Source: Rothia sp. HMSC078H08 (GTDB lineage: Bacteria > Actinomycetota > Actinomycetes > Actinomycetales > Micrococcaceae). Taken from it: DNA of 64,000 nucleotides. A program made the translations under genes and the position numbers. Positions within the stretch are counted from its first letter, which is position 1. Each line of letters opens with the position of its first letter. The notes under the pieces were generated by a model that ran no database searches, had not been told where the DNA came from, and saw nothing but the letters and a program-made list of their open reading frames with translations. This document shows, one piece after another, positions 8,811 to 17,044 of the stretch. Location: NCBI RefSeq assembly GCF_001808955.1, contig NZ_KV795245.1, positions 26,600 through 90,599 of the forward strand, written 5' to 3'.

Positions 8811-8842
8811 GGAGGGGCGACACCAATCGGTGCCGCTCCTCC
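8811..8842 (-). terminator. Terminator of the NrtR-type gene (bidirectional form)
   Basis: Inverted repeat GGAGG...CCTCC (8811-8842) with inner GGTG/CACC pairs is flanked by AAAA at 8807-8810 and TTTT at 8843-8846. It lies ~60 bp after the stop of the gene at 8900-9712 on the - strand. Confidence 0.75.
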
Positions 8843-8899
8843 TTTTAGGCATTAAATCTTAGGCGTTAAATCTGCGCGCGTACAACGCGCGAAAGGCTA

Positions 8900-9712
8900 T
8901 TATGCCTCGTGGCGCTCACGGTACATGCCCAGCGGGCCCGCATCCGCGTACGCCTGAGCGTCGTTGTAACGGTACAGGCGCGGCGGGCGGTGACGGGTGC
9001 CCTCCACACGGCGGCCGGTGTCAATAATCGACTTCGATGCCGCAATCTGGCGGCGGAAGTTCGCCGGATCCAGGGTGCGACCCAGAATCGCCTCGTATAC
9101 CTCACGCAGCTGCGCCAGGGTGAACTCCTCACCCAAGAAAGAGTGCGCAATACGCGAGTACTCGACCTTGTTCTGCAGGCGGTAGAGCGCGTACTCAATG
9201 ATTTCATTGTGATCGAAGGCGAGCTCGGGCAGCTCATCCACCGGGAACCATCGGATGTTCTCGTGCACGCGAGTGTTCGCAACCTCGGTGGCGGGAATCG
9301 ACGCCCAGTACACCACGGAAACCACACGCTCGTGATCAGCGTCGGGTGCCGGGTCGGGCTCGCCCACAACGCGGGCGGCACGCGCCTCGGGGGTGCGCAG
9401 AACGTCACCGAATGCGTAGAGCTGCTCCAGGTAACCGGGCTGCAGGTTGGTTGCGCGCTTCAGGGTCGAAGCCGCTGCCTCCTCGAGGGAGAGGTTCGGG
9501 TTGAGCGGGCCGCCGGGTAGCGCCCACTGGCCCTTATAGGGCTCGCGAAGGCGGCGAACCAGCGGTAGCCACAGGGTCGGGTGGGTTTCGTTTTCCTTGG
9601 GGCGCAGGGCCAGAATAACGGTCGAAACGGCAAGGGATACAGAGGTGTGGTCCACGTCGTTGTGCTCTTCAACGGCGACTGCGCCGGGAAGAGGCTGGGA
9701 TGCGATGCTCAT
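8900..9712 (-). CDS. nrtR: NrtR-type regulator: Nudix-like domain plus winged helix
   Basis: The 270-aa protein has an N-terminal Nudix fold (~25-170; WALPGGPLNPNLSLEEAA) and a C-terminal winged-helix region (~180-265; FTLAQLREVYEAILGRTLDPANFRRQI). This is the NrtR architecture, a repressor of NAD metabolism genes that senses ADP-ribose derivatives. The catalytic REUXEE part of the Nudix box is replaced by LKRATN, so hydrolase activity is unlikely and a sensor role more likely. ATG 9712 has AGGAGG five bases upstream. The gene stands alone with its own terminator, and no NAD gene is next to it, so targets are unknown. An alternative is an ADP-ribose hydrolase relative, but the missing glutamates argue against it. 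Confidence 0.82.
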   Translation of the reverse strand: MSIASQPLPGAVAVEEHNDVDHTSVSLAVSTVILALRPKENETHPTLWLPLVRRLREPYKGQWALPGGPLNPNLSLEEAAASTLKRATNLQPGYLEQLYAFGDVLRTPEARAARVVGEPDPAPDADHERVVSVVYWASIPATEVANTRVHENIRWFPVDELPELAFDHNEIIEYALYRLQNKVEYSRIAHSFLGEEFTLAQLREVYEAILGRTLDPANFRRQIAASKSIIDTGRRVEGTRHRPPRLYRYNDAQAYADAGPLGMYRERHEA

Positions 9713-9870
9713 TCAGACCTCCTGTGCGAATGGGTATCGATAGGTGTGCATACTCTACCCATTTTAAGGGGTTAATAGGGTAAAAATGCACGCAAGGTGC
9801 CTGCCGACCTGAAAACGTGCATCATCCGCGTCGCGTCAAGGGGAAAAAGTTCAGGTACCGGACACGCCAA

Positions 9871-9913
9871 AGCGCCCCTCCGCACTGCTCAAAAGGCAGA
9901 GGGGAGAGGCGCT
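9871..9913 (-). terminator. Terminator of the ABM-domain gene
   Basis: Hairpin with outer arms AGCGCC (9871) and GGCGCT (ending 9913) and inner pairs GCACTGC/GGCAG, located ~60 bp past the stop of the monooxygenase gene on the - strand. The remaining ~150 bp to the NrtR-type gene hold its presumed promoter and nothing else seen. Confidence 0.6.
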
Positions 9914-9974
9914 CCAGTGTCTACTTATGCAACGTCTAACTATGCAATTTTAGGGTGCATATTAGGGGTGCAGA

Positions 9975-10295
9975 CTAGTCGATCTGCAGCTCGCCCATTG
10001 CTTCCCAGTCGTCGCCGTCAATCAGGCGAGAAATAATCTTCGGGGTTGCGGTCAGCAGCGGACGCATGTCCTTCATGGCCTGCTGGAAGTGATCAGAGTT
10101 CACGTGCGGGCCAGCTGCATCGTCGTTGAAAGCCTCGAGCAGAACGAACTCATTCGGGTCCTCAACGCTGCGGGACCACTCGAAGAACTTGTTGCCTTCC
10201 TCTGCGCGGGTTGCCTCGGTGAAAGCGCGGGTCTTCTCGATCCACTGGTCAGCGTATTCGGGCTTGACGGGGAACTTGACAGCAATGAAAATCAT
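9975..10295 (-). CDS. Antibiotic biosynthesis monooxygenase (ABM) domain protein, YgiN-like
   Basis: The 106-aa protein is a single ferredoxin-like ABM domain (MIFIAVKFPVKPEYADQW ... FFEWSRSVEDPNEFVLLEAFND ... HVNSDHFQQAM). Such dimeric cytoplasmic proteins include quinol monooxygenases (YgiN) and heme-degrading enzymes. The sequence lacks distinctive heme ligands of IsdG, so the quinol-oxidase-like assignment is a family-level guess. AAGGAG lies 5 bp before ATG 10295. It is a single gene with its own terminator. Confidence 0.85.
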   Translation of the reverse strand: MIFIAVKFPVKPEYADQWIEKTRAFTEATRAEEGNKFFEWSRSVEDPNEFVLLEAFNDDAAGPHVNSDHFQQAMKDMRPLLTATPKIISRLIDGDDWEAMGELQID

Positions 10296-10432
10296 TGGAA
10301 CTCCTTGGTTGAAGAGCGGTTACGTACCCTTTCAGTTTAAGTCCTGGGTGCTCGCCGGCGCTAAAGAATACGGTCTGAGGCGGCGGTTTTAGCTTGTGGC
10401 TTTAACCGCTGCGTCGAGTGGCTTGTGTGGAT

Positions 10433-11011
10433 TTAATGAGCCGCCGCCTTGAGAACCTGCAGTGCGTGTTCCAGTGCGGCGCGGTCGGATTTGAGCATGT
10501 CGGCGGTCTGCGGGTTGGCGGAGCCGCCCCCGAAGGCCGCGTTGTAGTACATTCCGTCACCCAGAAGTAGCACGGCGCGGGCGATCTGCTCGTCACCCAG
10601 CTCAGCGAGGACGAGTGCATGCCATCCCTCCTGCACGCGGCTCATGGTCTGCTGGGCGAGCTCATTATTGTTCTGCGCCAGGCGGCTGAGGGCAATGAGG
10701 GCACGGTCGAACGGGGTGTTATCCGGCGTGGAGGAATTGATGTAGTAGGCGCTTGCCCCCTCGGGTGCCTGCTCCATCGCCGCGAAGTCCTCTTCAGCCA
10801 GGGTGAGGGTGCGTTCTGCGAGCGCTTCAAGTAGCGCCTTCTTGGAGGCGAAGTGGTAGAGTAGCCCGCCCTTGGAAACCTTGGCGGCGGTGGCGACGGC
10901 GTCGAGGGTCGCGGCGCGTTCTCCCGAGCGAATCAGCAGGTCGACGTAGGTGTCGAGGATGTGTTCGCGGGGGTTGGTGGCGCGTTGTTTTCGGTGGTTG
11001 GGGGTGGTCAT
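10433..11011 (-). CDS. TetR-family transcriptional repressor of the adjacent efflux gene
   Basis: The 192-aa protein has an N-terminal TetR helix-turn-helix (~16-62; TLDAVATAAKVSKGGLLYHFASKKALLEAL) and an all-helical ligand-binding region. It is divergent from the 14-TM MFS gene. A 26-bp palindrome between them overlaps the MFS promoter, so the standard model is repression of the pump, and probably of itself, relieved by a pump substrate. The inducer is unknown. ATG 11011 is the only good start near the HTH. Confidence 0.9.
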   Translation of the reverse strand: MTTPNHRKQRATNPREHILDTYVDLLIRSGERAATLDAVATAAKVSKGGLLYHFASKKALLEALAERTLTLAEEDFAAMEQAPEGASAYYINSSTPDNTPFDRALIALSRLAQNNNELAQQTMSRVQEGWHALVLAELGDEQIARAVLLLGDGMYYNAAFGGGSANPQTADMLKSDRAALEHALQVLKAAAH

Positions 11012-11029
11012 GTGTACCAGTCTAACCGC

Positions 11030-11059
11030 TTGAAACTATACCGTCCAGTTGGTATAGTT
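11030..11059 (+). promoter_or_regulatory. Promoter and TetR-type operator of the MFS gene
   Basis: AACTATACC (11034-11042) and GGTATAGTT (11051-11059) form a perfect 9-bp inverted repeat with 8-bp spacer. It overlaps a near-consensus promoter, -35 TTGAAA (11030-11035), 17 bp, -10 TATAGT (11053-11058), aimed at the MFS gene. The repressor start codon is 19 bp to the left, so binding could control both genes. Confidence 0.8.
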
Positions 11060-11188
11060 AATCTTCGTTTATGGCCCCGTCCGGACCCCTAAAACCTCAC
11101 TAAAAGACCTAGCCCAAAAGACAGGCCGAGCTGATGCCGCCGCGTCCGCCGCATCAGCCGACACCTTATAGACGCACGAAAACAACCC

Positions 11189-12754
11189 ATGACGAATCAC
11201 AATCCGCACACCACGGCTCTGCCCATTCACGCCCCCGACCAGAAGACCAAGCGCTGGGCGGCACTCGGTGTGCTCATGCTCCCGGTGCTCCTGGTCTCCA
11301 TCGACAACACAGTGCTTGCCTTCGCGGTGCCCGCAATCGCTAAGGCGCTGAGCCCCTCCTCCGCGGAGCAGCTGTGGATCGTTGACTCCTACTCCCTGGT
11401 GCTCTCCGCCCTGCTCGTGCCCATGGGCGCTATCGGTGACCGCATCGGTCGCCGCAAGCTGCTGCTCATCGGCTCGACCGGCTTCGCGGCAATCTCTGCG
11501 CTCGCGGCATTCGCGCCCTCCGCGCTGATGCTCGTGGTTGCCCGCGCCCTGCTTGGCATTTTTGGCGCCATGCTCATGCCGGCAACCCTGTCGATTATTC
11601 GCAATATCTTTGTGGATGCGACCGAGCGCCGCATCGCTATTGCCGTGTGGGCTTCGGGCTTCTCGGCGGGTGCGGCGCTGGGCCCGATTGTGGGTGGTTT
11701 CCTGCTGGAGCACTTCGACTGGGGTTCGGTGTTCCTGCTCGCTGTGCCGATTCTGATTCCTCTGCTGATTCTCGCCCCGATTATGGTTCCCGAGTCGAAG
11801 GACCCGAACCCCAGCCCGGTGGATCCGCTGAGCATCCTGCTGATTATGACCGGCATGACCGGCATTACCTTCGGTCTGACTCACACCTCCGAAACCGGGT
11901 TCGATGCGGTGGCAATTAGCACCATCCTTGCCGGCCTGTGCTTCATTGTCCTGTTCGTGCTGCGTCAGCTCAACCGCGAGAAGAACGATATTCAGCCCAT
12001 GCTGGATGTGCGCCTCTTCCGCAACACCGTGTTCACCGGCGCGATTACCGCAAACCTCATCTCCATGATGGTGGACGTTGGCTTCATCTACTTCGCCTCC
12101 CAGCACCTGCAGTTGGTCTCCGGTCTGCCGCCCATGTACGCCGGTATGCTGCTGATTCCCGGTACCCTGGCGATCATTATCGCCGGTCTGGTGATTGCGC
12201 GCGTGGCGGTGCACTTCCACCCGGCGCAGGTGGTGTCTTTCGGTCTGGCGCTCCACGCTGCCGCGTTCGCGGTGCTCGCCTTCCTGGGTGCGCACAACGA
12301 CTTGGTGATTATCCTGATCTTCATTGTGCTCGGTACCGGCATCGGTATTGCGCAGACCATTTCGAACGACCTGATGCTCTCCAGCGTGCCGCCGCGTAAG
12401 GCTGGTGCGGCATCCGCGATCTCGGAGACCTCCTACGAGACAGGTACGGTGCTCGGCACCGTCATCATTGGTGGCATGCTCACCGCCGTCTACCGCGCAA
12501 ATGTGGTTGTACCCGACGGCCTGGATGAGACTCTCGCCGACCACGCCCACGAAACCCTCGGCGGTGCCGTGACGGTCGCAAGCCAGGTGGGTGGCGAGCA
12601 GGCGAACCAGCTGCTCTCCTCCGCATTCGCTGCCTTCGACTCGGGCGTGGTGCTGAGCTCCGCGTTCAGTGCCGTGCTCATGGGTGTTATGGCTGTCATC
12701 AGCTACCTCATGATTCGTAAGGCACCGCGCGAAATGAAGCCCGCAGAACACTAA
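11189..12754 (+). CDS. MFS drug transporter, DHA2 family (14 TM, EmrB/QacA type)
   Basis: The 521-aa membrane protein exports substrates against the proton gradient. TM1 carries the DHA2 motif SIDNTVLAFAVPAIA. GDRIGRRK is the loop 2-3 motif A, and ALGPIVGGFLLEHFDW is the antiporter motif C in TM5. About 14 hydrophobic segments are visible. The substrate is not predictable; family members expel cationic dyes, antiseptics and antibiotics. The 5' leader from the promoter is ~125 bp and no strong SD precedes ATG 11189. It is paired with the divergent TetR repressor and followed by a terminator. Confidence 0.9.
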   Translation: MTNHNPHTTALPIHAPDQKTKRWAALGVLMLPVLLVSIDNTVLAFAVPAIAKALSPSSAEQLWIVDSYSLVLSALLVPMGAIGDRIGRRKLLLIGSTGFAAISALAAFAPSALMLVVARALLGIFGAMLMPATLSIIRNIFVDATERRIAIAVWASGFSAGAALGPIVGGFLLEHFDWGSVFLLAVPILIPLLILAPIMVPESKDPNPSPVDPLSILLIMTGMTGITFGLTHTSETGFDAVAISTILAGLCFIVLFVLRQLNREKNDIQPMLDVRLFRNTVFTGAITANLISMMVDVGFIYFASQHLQLVSGLPPMYAGMLLIPGTLAIIIAGLVIARVAVHFHPAQVVSFGLALHAAAFAVLAFLGAHNDLVIILIFIVLGTGIGIAQTISNDLMLSSVPPRKAGAASAISETSYETGTVLGTVIIGGMLTAVYRANVVVPDGLDETLADHAHETLGGAVTVASQVGGEQANQLLSSAFAAFDSGVVLSSAFSAVLMGVMAVISYLMIRKAPREMKPAEH

Positions 12755-12780
12755 TACAGCGCACTAAACCTCATAGATAA

Positions 12781-12826
12781 GCTCCGTCTCCCGTTGCTCT
12801 TGAGCGCCGGGAGGCGGGGCTATTTT
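12781..12826 (+). terminator. Terminator after the MFS gene
   Basis: Stem GCTCCGTCTCCCG / CGGGAGGCGGGGC (12781-12820, with G-U pairs) followed by a T-run at 12822-12826. Confidence 0.8.
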
Positions 12827-12963
12827 TACGCACCCACCTGCGCATTTAAAGGTTCAGCACAGGTGCCGGTGGTACGGTAAAAACAGTAGGCTCACGCCCG
12901 AAAAAGTCGCCCGAAAAAGACAGAGGAACCAACGGCTCCACACACTCAAGGAGGAACGCCACC

Positions 12964-14328
12964 ATGGGACTCAAAGACTGGATTGCACCCTTCATTACAC
13001 TGCTGATTGGTGCCAGCACCATCTTCATCTCCTACAAGAACTACCAGGCGCAGGCGGCGGCAAAACCCTCCGAACTGGCGCGACTGGAACTGTGGAGCAA
13101 GCTCCTCACCGAAGCCGGCTTGGACCTCAACGCCCTACCCGACCCCGAAAAGCTCACCTCCGACCAGCGCGTCGTCCTCGAAAACTACCGGGTCTTCCTC
13201 AAGCGTGCGTCCCTCGAATCGAAGCTGCGTAAAGTTGGCATCGACAGCAACCGTATCTTCAGCCTGCTCATGAAGCGTGCGCACTCTTCCGTGAAGCCTA
13301 CGCCCATCCCCATTGGCGACTCGATTAGCTACTACCGCCTGATTCTACGTGCCCTGCTGTACATTTGGGTTCCGCTGGCCGTGATTTTCATCGGCGTGCC
13401 CATCATCGTGGTCACCATCGCCTACCTGATTGGCCTGTTCACGAACCACCGCGGCAATCTGTCTGACTTTGCACTCTCCCCGCTCGCCGTGGTGCTCCTG
13501 ATTGTTGGTGCGGTCGCCGTCGGTGCCCTCGTGTACCTGCAGAACCGCATTATCTCCGCCATTATCGCGAACAATGTGTACTTTTACTTCTGGGATATTT
13601 ACGGCTCCAAGAAGGGCGCTCGCGACTCCAAGGACGCCTACAGCGAGCGCCTGGCGGCTAAAACCTACGCCGACCAGCTGTTCCTCGGTCAGCAGGAGTT
13701 CGCTCACCAGTTCCGCGAGAACATGTACATGGCGGGTATTCAGGAGATTGATGAGTACCCGCGCGTGCTCAGCGACAGCGTGATGCTGCCGCGCAACTAC
13801 CGGGTTGCGGAAACCACCGAGGGTGAGGACCGTATCGACCGCTTCGTGAACTGGGTGCGCTCCAAGATTGGTTTTGAGCGCCTGGAACCGCGCATCATCT
13901 ACAGGCTCGAACATAAGGACGCGCACAAGGATGCGAAGAAGGAATCCGCGCACGGTGAGCCGGTAGCTACTGAGCAGGGTGTTTCTGAGCAGCCTGTAGA
14001 GACTCTGGCTCAGGATAAGCAGGAGGATGCGCAGAAGGCTCCGGAGGCGCCCGCCTCTGCGGAGTCCGCCTCGGATGAGCCCATCGTCGCGGAGGTGTCC
14101 GTCGAGGCTCCTGCCGAGGTACCTGCCGAGAATCTGGCTGAAGTACCCGTTGAGGATGCGCCCACCGAACCCGTCATCGGAGGCGCCACCGACTCTTCTG
14201 CCGCAGCTGGGGCAGACGACCCCACGGAGGCGTTCACCCGCATCCTGCACGATGCTGCCGGTCATGAGAACACCGGTGAAAAGAATGCCGCCGGAGAAAA
14301 ACCCAGTACTGAGAAGCCTAAAAACTAA
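12964..14328 (+). CDS. Hypothetical membrane protein with acidic Pro/Ala-rich C-terminal tail
   Basis: The 454-aa protein is not recognised. It has an N-terminal membrane segment (~5-24), a short helical soluble part, and two further TM segments around residues 125-155 and 168-190. A soluble domain follows (~200-325). The last ~125 residues are low-complexity, rich in Ala, Pro, Glu and Ser (AEVSVEAPAEVPAENLAEVP), and probably unstructured in the cytoplasm. AAGGAGG at 12948-12954 lies 9 bp before ATG 12964. It stands alone between terminators. Confidence 0.75.
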   Translation: MGLKDWIAPFITLLIGASTIFISYKNYQAQAAAKPSELARLELWSKLLTEAGLDLNALPDPEKLTSDQRVVLENYRVFLKRASLESKLRKVGIDSNRIFSLLMKRAHSSVKPTPIPIGDSISYYRLILRALLYIWVPLAVIFIGVPIIVVTIAYLIGLFTNHRGNLSDFALSPLAVVLLIVGAVAVGALVYLQNRIISAIIANNVYFYFWDIYGSKKGARDSKDAYSERLAAKTYADQLFLGQQEFAHQFRENMYMAGIQEIDEYPRVLSDSVMLPRNYRVAETTEGEDRIDRFVNWVRSKIGFERLEPRIIYRLEHKDAHKDAKKESAHGEPVATEQGVSEQPVETLAQDKQEDAQKAPEAPASAESASDEPIVAEVSVEAPAEVPAENLAEVPVEDAPTEPVIGGATDSSAAAGADDPTEAFTRILHDAAGHENTGEKNAAGEKPSTEKPKN

Positions 14329-14362
14329 ATAGCCCGCCCGAGGCACCGAAAACCGGGCATGA

Positions 14363-14418
14363 GAAAAGGGTCGCAGCCTACGAGTTCGCCATTGAACCGT
14401 AAGCGTGCGACCCTTTTC
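14363..14418. terminator. Terminator after the membrane-protein gene
   Basis: Perfect 13-bp arms 14363-14375 and 14406-14418 (GAAAAGGGTCGCA / TGCGACCCTTTTC), with T residues at the end of the right arm. The flanking A/T-runs would let it act in both directions. Confidence 0.75.
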
Positions 14419-14422
14419 CTTT

Positions 14423-14833
14423 CCCTTCAAGGGCGAGCAGAATCGGAGGTACCACCCGACCAAGAAGAGCCAAATGATGCGCCCCTCCACCGGTAGAGGT
14501 TGCCTGGCAGAAGAACCCGCCGAAGCAGGTTGGCAGAGCGCCCGGCAGAGGGTGCATCACGCTTGAGGAACCGCCCCAGAGCCCACCGGAGAGGGGGCTG
14601 AGGGAACAGAAAACCCCGAGCTGGCGCATCTCTACATCTTCAGATTTCTTACATCATCAGAAAATAACTACATCTCGGGGTAGGGGAGGACGATTCGCGC
14701 TCCGGGTGGGACCTACCCACTCCCACCCGGAGGCGAATCCTAGGGATGTTCGCAGTGTCATGAATACATCCCACCGAAATCCCTCACAAACGTTCGGGGT
14801 TTCAGTATGAGCGGTATATGAGCCTACCGCAGT
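14423..14833. other. Structured intergenic region; candidate ncRNA element
   Basis: No gene is seen in this 410-base gap. Several nested inverted repeats are. Arms 14476-14493 and 14542-14558 enclose a 7-bp stem (14514-14520 / 14525-14531) whose loop reads C(TTCG)G on the - strand, a classic stable tetraloop. CCCCGAG (14614-14620) pairs with CTCGGGG (14674-14680), and on the - strand TTTT follows. A long hairpin, 14692-14711 with 14721-14739, sits just after the alcohol dehydrogenase stop. Part may be termination signals; the central block is unexplained. Confidence 0.4.
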
Positions 14834-15904
14834 CTATGCCGCAACCTCCGGGTCGCGGGAGATAACAACCTTCACCACGTTGTGCTCAGCAGCGTGGGTG
14901 AACAGGTCGTAGGCTTCCTCGAACTGGTCGAACGTGAAGCGGTGGGTTGCCATCGCCTTAGCGTTCAGGCGGCCGGAGCGGACCATGTTCAGCAGGTTAC
15001 CGACGGTGTTGCAGTTGACCAGACCCATGTTGATGCGAACGTTCGAAATCCACATGGTGTTCAGGGGCAGCTCAACGGGCTTGCCGTGCACGCCGGCGTT
15101 CGCGATGTTGCCATAGGGGCGAACAATCTTGGTGCAGGTCTCGAAGGTCTGCGGAACGCCCACAGCCTCAATTGCCACATCCACGCCCAGGCCGTCGGGG
15201 GAGAGAGCCTTAATCTTCTCGATGAAGTCCGGATCGCCCGCGTTGACCTTATCGGTTGCGCCCAGCTCCAGCGCCTTGTTCATGCGGTTGTCGTCGAAGT
15301 CGATGGTGATGACGCGGCCGGCACCGCAGAGGTTAGCGGTCATGATTGCGCCCAGACCCACGGGGCCTGCACCCACGACAGCGACGGTGTCGCCGGGCTT
15401 GGTGTTGCCGTTCAGAATACCGATCTCGAAGCCGGTGGGCAGTGCGTCGGTGAGGAAGAGGACGTCCTCATCGGTCAGGCCCTCCGGAACCAGGTGGACC
15501 GAGGTCTCTGCGTAGGGAACACGCACGTACTCTGCCTGGGTGCCGTCAATCATGTAACCGAAAATCCAGCCGACACCACCAACGGTCTGGCAGTGCGAAG
15601 GCTGGTTCGCCTTACAGTAGGAGCACTTACCGCAGCTGGTCACGGCGGGGATGATGATGCGGTCGCCGACCTTCAGGTCAGTCACCGCGGAGCCAACCTC
15701 GGTAATGGTACCGACAGCCTCGTGGCCCAGGATGCGTCCGTGGTCCACCTCGGGGCAGTCGCCCTTCAGGATGTGCAGGTCAGTACCGCAAATGGTGGTG
15801 GTGTCGACACGGGCGATAACGTCCGTGGGCTCAAGAATGGTGGGGTTCGGGACTTCCTCCCAGGCGCCCTTCTGGTCGGGGCCGTGGTATACATATGCCT
15901 TCAT
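14834..15904 (-). CDS. Zinc-dependent alcohol dehydrogenase (MDR family)
   Basis: The 356-aa cytoplasmic enzyme should oxidise an alcohol or reduce a carbonyl with NAD(P). Catalytic zinc ligands are Cys39 (TTICGTDLH) and His in LGHEAVG. The structural zinc loop CGKCSYCKANQPSHC is complete. The Rossmann motif is VGAGPVGLGA and an acidic patch (TIDFDDNR) after beta-2 suggests NAD preference. Resemblance is to secondary-alcohol/isopropanol-type dehydrogenases, though the substrate is uncertain. AAGGAG sits 5 bp before ATG 15904. Upstream DNA to 16080 is A+T-rich and probably holds its promoter. Confidence 0.9.
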   Translation of the reverse strand: MKAYVYHGPDQKGAWEEVPNPTILEPTDVIARVDTTTICGTDLHILKGDCPEVDHGRILGHEAVGTITEVGSAVTDLKVGDRIIIPAVTSCGKCSYCKANQPSHCQTVGGVGWIFGYMIDGTQAEYVRVPYAETSVHLVPEGLTDEDVLFLTDALPTGFEIGILNGNTKPGDTVAVVGAGPVGLGAIMTANLCGAGRVITIDFDDNRMNKALELGATDKVNAGDPDFIEKIKALSPDGLGVDVAIEAVGVPQTFETCTKIVRPYGNIANAGVHGKPVELPLNTMWISNVRINMGLVNCNTVGNLLNMVRSGRLNAKAMATHRFTFDQFEEAYDLFTHAAEHNVVKVVISRDPEVAA

Positions 15905-16100
15905 GATGACTCCTTCTTTGAAGCTCTAATGAGGGTGCAGTGACTGCTTTATCACTACATGTATCAACCCATAAGAAATATTTGATAGGTTGTATTTTCA
16001 TTAAACCCGACGTGTTGAATTATGCGCTTTTATTACGCGGAGTGTATCTTTTGGTTCTTTAAACATGAACATGATTCACTTTGGGTATTTAAGACCTGTA
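15905..16100 (-). promoter_or_regulatory. Presumed promoter region of the alcohol dehydrogenase
   Basis: An A+T-rich gap contrasts with the flanking G+C-rich genes. An ATCAA...TTGAT inverted repeat occurs near 15962-15990. No gene is seen. Confidence 0.3.
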
Positions 16101-16102
16101 AA

Positions 16103-16150
16103 AAACGCACGAGGCGCACCCCCCCAAACAGGGATGCGCCTCGTGCGTTT
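16103..16150 (-). terminator. Terminator of the anchored-repeat ABC operon
   Basis: Perfect 16-bp arms 16103-16118 and 16135-16150 (AAACGCACGAGGCGCA and complement). On the - strand a T-run follows. It lies 40 bp past the stop of the permease gene. Confidence 0.85.
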
Positions 16151-16189
16151 AATCGAGAAAAGTTGGGTTGAGCCCGGGTTGAGCTGGGC

Positions 16190-17044
16190 TTAGCTCTTCA
16201 GCTGCGCACGTGCTCGCGAACGAACCGCCGTCACGGCCCACACCAGCACAAAAGCCGCCACCATCGACAGCACAATCGTGCCACCGGTCGGCAGGTTAAA
16301 CGCCCACGACAGGTACAGGCCAACAATCGAGCAGATACCGCCGAACACCGGCGAGAACACCATCATCGAGCCCAGTCGGCGGCACGCCAGGCGGGCTGCC
16401 GACGCGGGAATCACCAGAAGCGCCAACACCAGCACATTACCGAGCGTCTGCAGGCCCAGCACCACAGAAATGGTCACCAGAACGTACAGCACAATATCCA
16501 GGGCAAGCACCGGCAGGCCCATCGCGCGGGCACTCTCACGGTCCAGGCTGACCGTCACAATTTGGCGGTGGAACAGCCACAGCACCAGCAGAATAACGGC
16601 ACCCATAATCGCCGCCTGGGTAATGTCCTCATTCGAAACACCCACAATCGAGCCGAACAAGAAATCCTGCACCGACCCCGAATAGCCCGGCGCCAAGGAA
16701 ATAATCACAATACCCAACGCAAAAGATGCGGCAAAGAAAATACCAATGACCGAATCCTCGCGCAGCCGCTGATTCTGGCTAAAAATAGCCACAAGAATAG
16801 CCGTGACCACGCCCGCCGTCAGGCCACCCACCATCAGGTTGCCGCCCAACACGAACGCCACCGCAAGACCCGGGAACACCGAGTGTGCCACCGCATCGCC
16901 AATGAAGACCATGCCGCGCATCAGCACGTGACAGCCCACCACACCGGTGACCACCGACGCGAGCAGTACCGCCGCCAGGGCACGCGGAAGAAACGCCAGA
17001 GACGGGTTGAACAGGTCGGCAAGAAAATCGATAGGAGTAATCAA
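16190..17044 (-). CDS. Anchored repeat-type ABC transporter, permease subunit (ZnuB-like)
   Basis: The 284-aa integral membrane protein belongs to the ABC-3 (zinc/manganese) permease group. About eight hydrophobic segments are visible, with the conserved stretch VTGVVGCHVLMRGMVFIGDA near the N terminus. It should form the membrane channel for the ATPase encoded just upstream. The start is TTG 17044, overlapping the TGA of the ATPase gene (TTGA), so translation is probably coupled. It is the last gene of a five-gene operon whose other products carry actinobacterial surface-anchored repeats (TIGR03769-TIGR03773 families). A divalent metal substrate is inferred from the family. Confidence 0.9.
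   Translation of the reverse strand: MITPIDFLADLFNPSLAFLPRALAAVLLASVVTGVVGCHVLMRGMVFIGDAVAHSVFPGLAVAFVLGGNLMVGGLTAGVVTAILVAIFSQNQRLREDSVIGIFFAASFALGIVIISLAPGYSGSVQDFLFGSIVGVSNEDITQAAIMGAVILLVLWLFHRQIVTVSLDRESARAMGLPVLALDIVLYVLVTISVVLGLQTLGNVLVLALLVIPASAARLACRRLGSMMVFSPVFGGICSIVGLYLSWAFNLPTGGTIVLSMVAAFVLVWAVTAVRSRARAQLKS

Larger units (their letters stand above)
8298..8899 (-). promoter_or_regulatory. Long leader region upstream of the ABC-F gene
   Basis: This 600-base stretch has no full-size gene. Read on the - strand from the NrtR-gene terminator toward the ABC-F gene, it holds an 8-bp hairpin with arms 8695-8702 and 8681-8688. It then holds a strong SD with a 5-codon frame (8599-8582), the T-run-flanked hairpin 8482-8442, and finally the ABC-F ribosome binding site. 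The order leader peptide, terminator, gene is typical of attenuators. Confidence 0.5.

Noticed and set aside
11069..12751. 560-codon open frame antisense to the MFS gene
   Set aside because: Its product is a His/Arg/Glu-rich low-complexity shadow; the + strand frame has clear MFS motifs. The same applies to long antisense frames opposite 20857-23199 and 23473-26472.
14448..14457. GGGTGGTACC on the - strand, like the T-box core
   Set aside because: No stem I/specifier features and no gene follows on the - strand; the flanking sequence does not form the usual antiterminator. Probably chance.
14378..14629. 83-codon - strand frame in the 14.4-14.6 kb gap
   Set aside because: Gly/Leu/Ser-rich product without SD or similarity; it runs across the terminator and the structured repeats.
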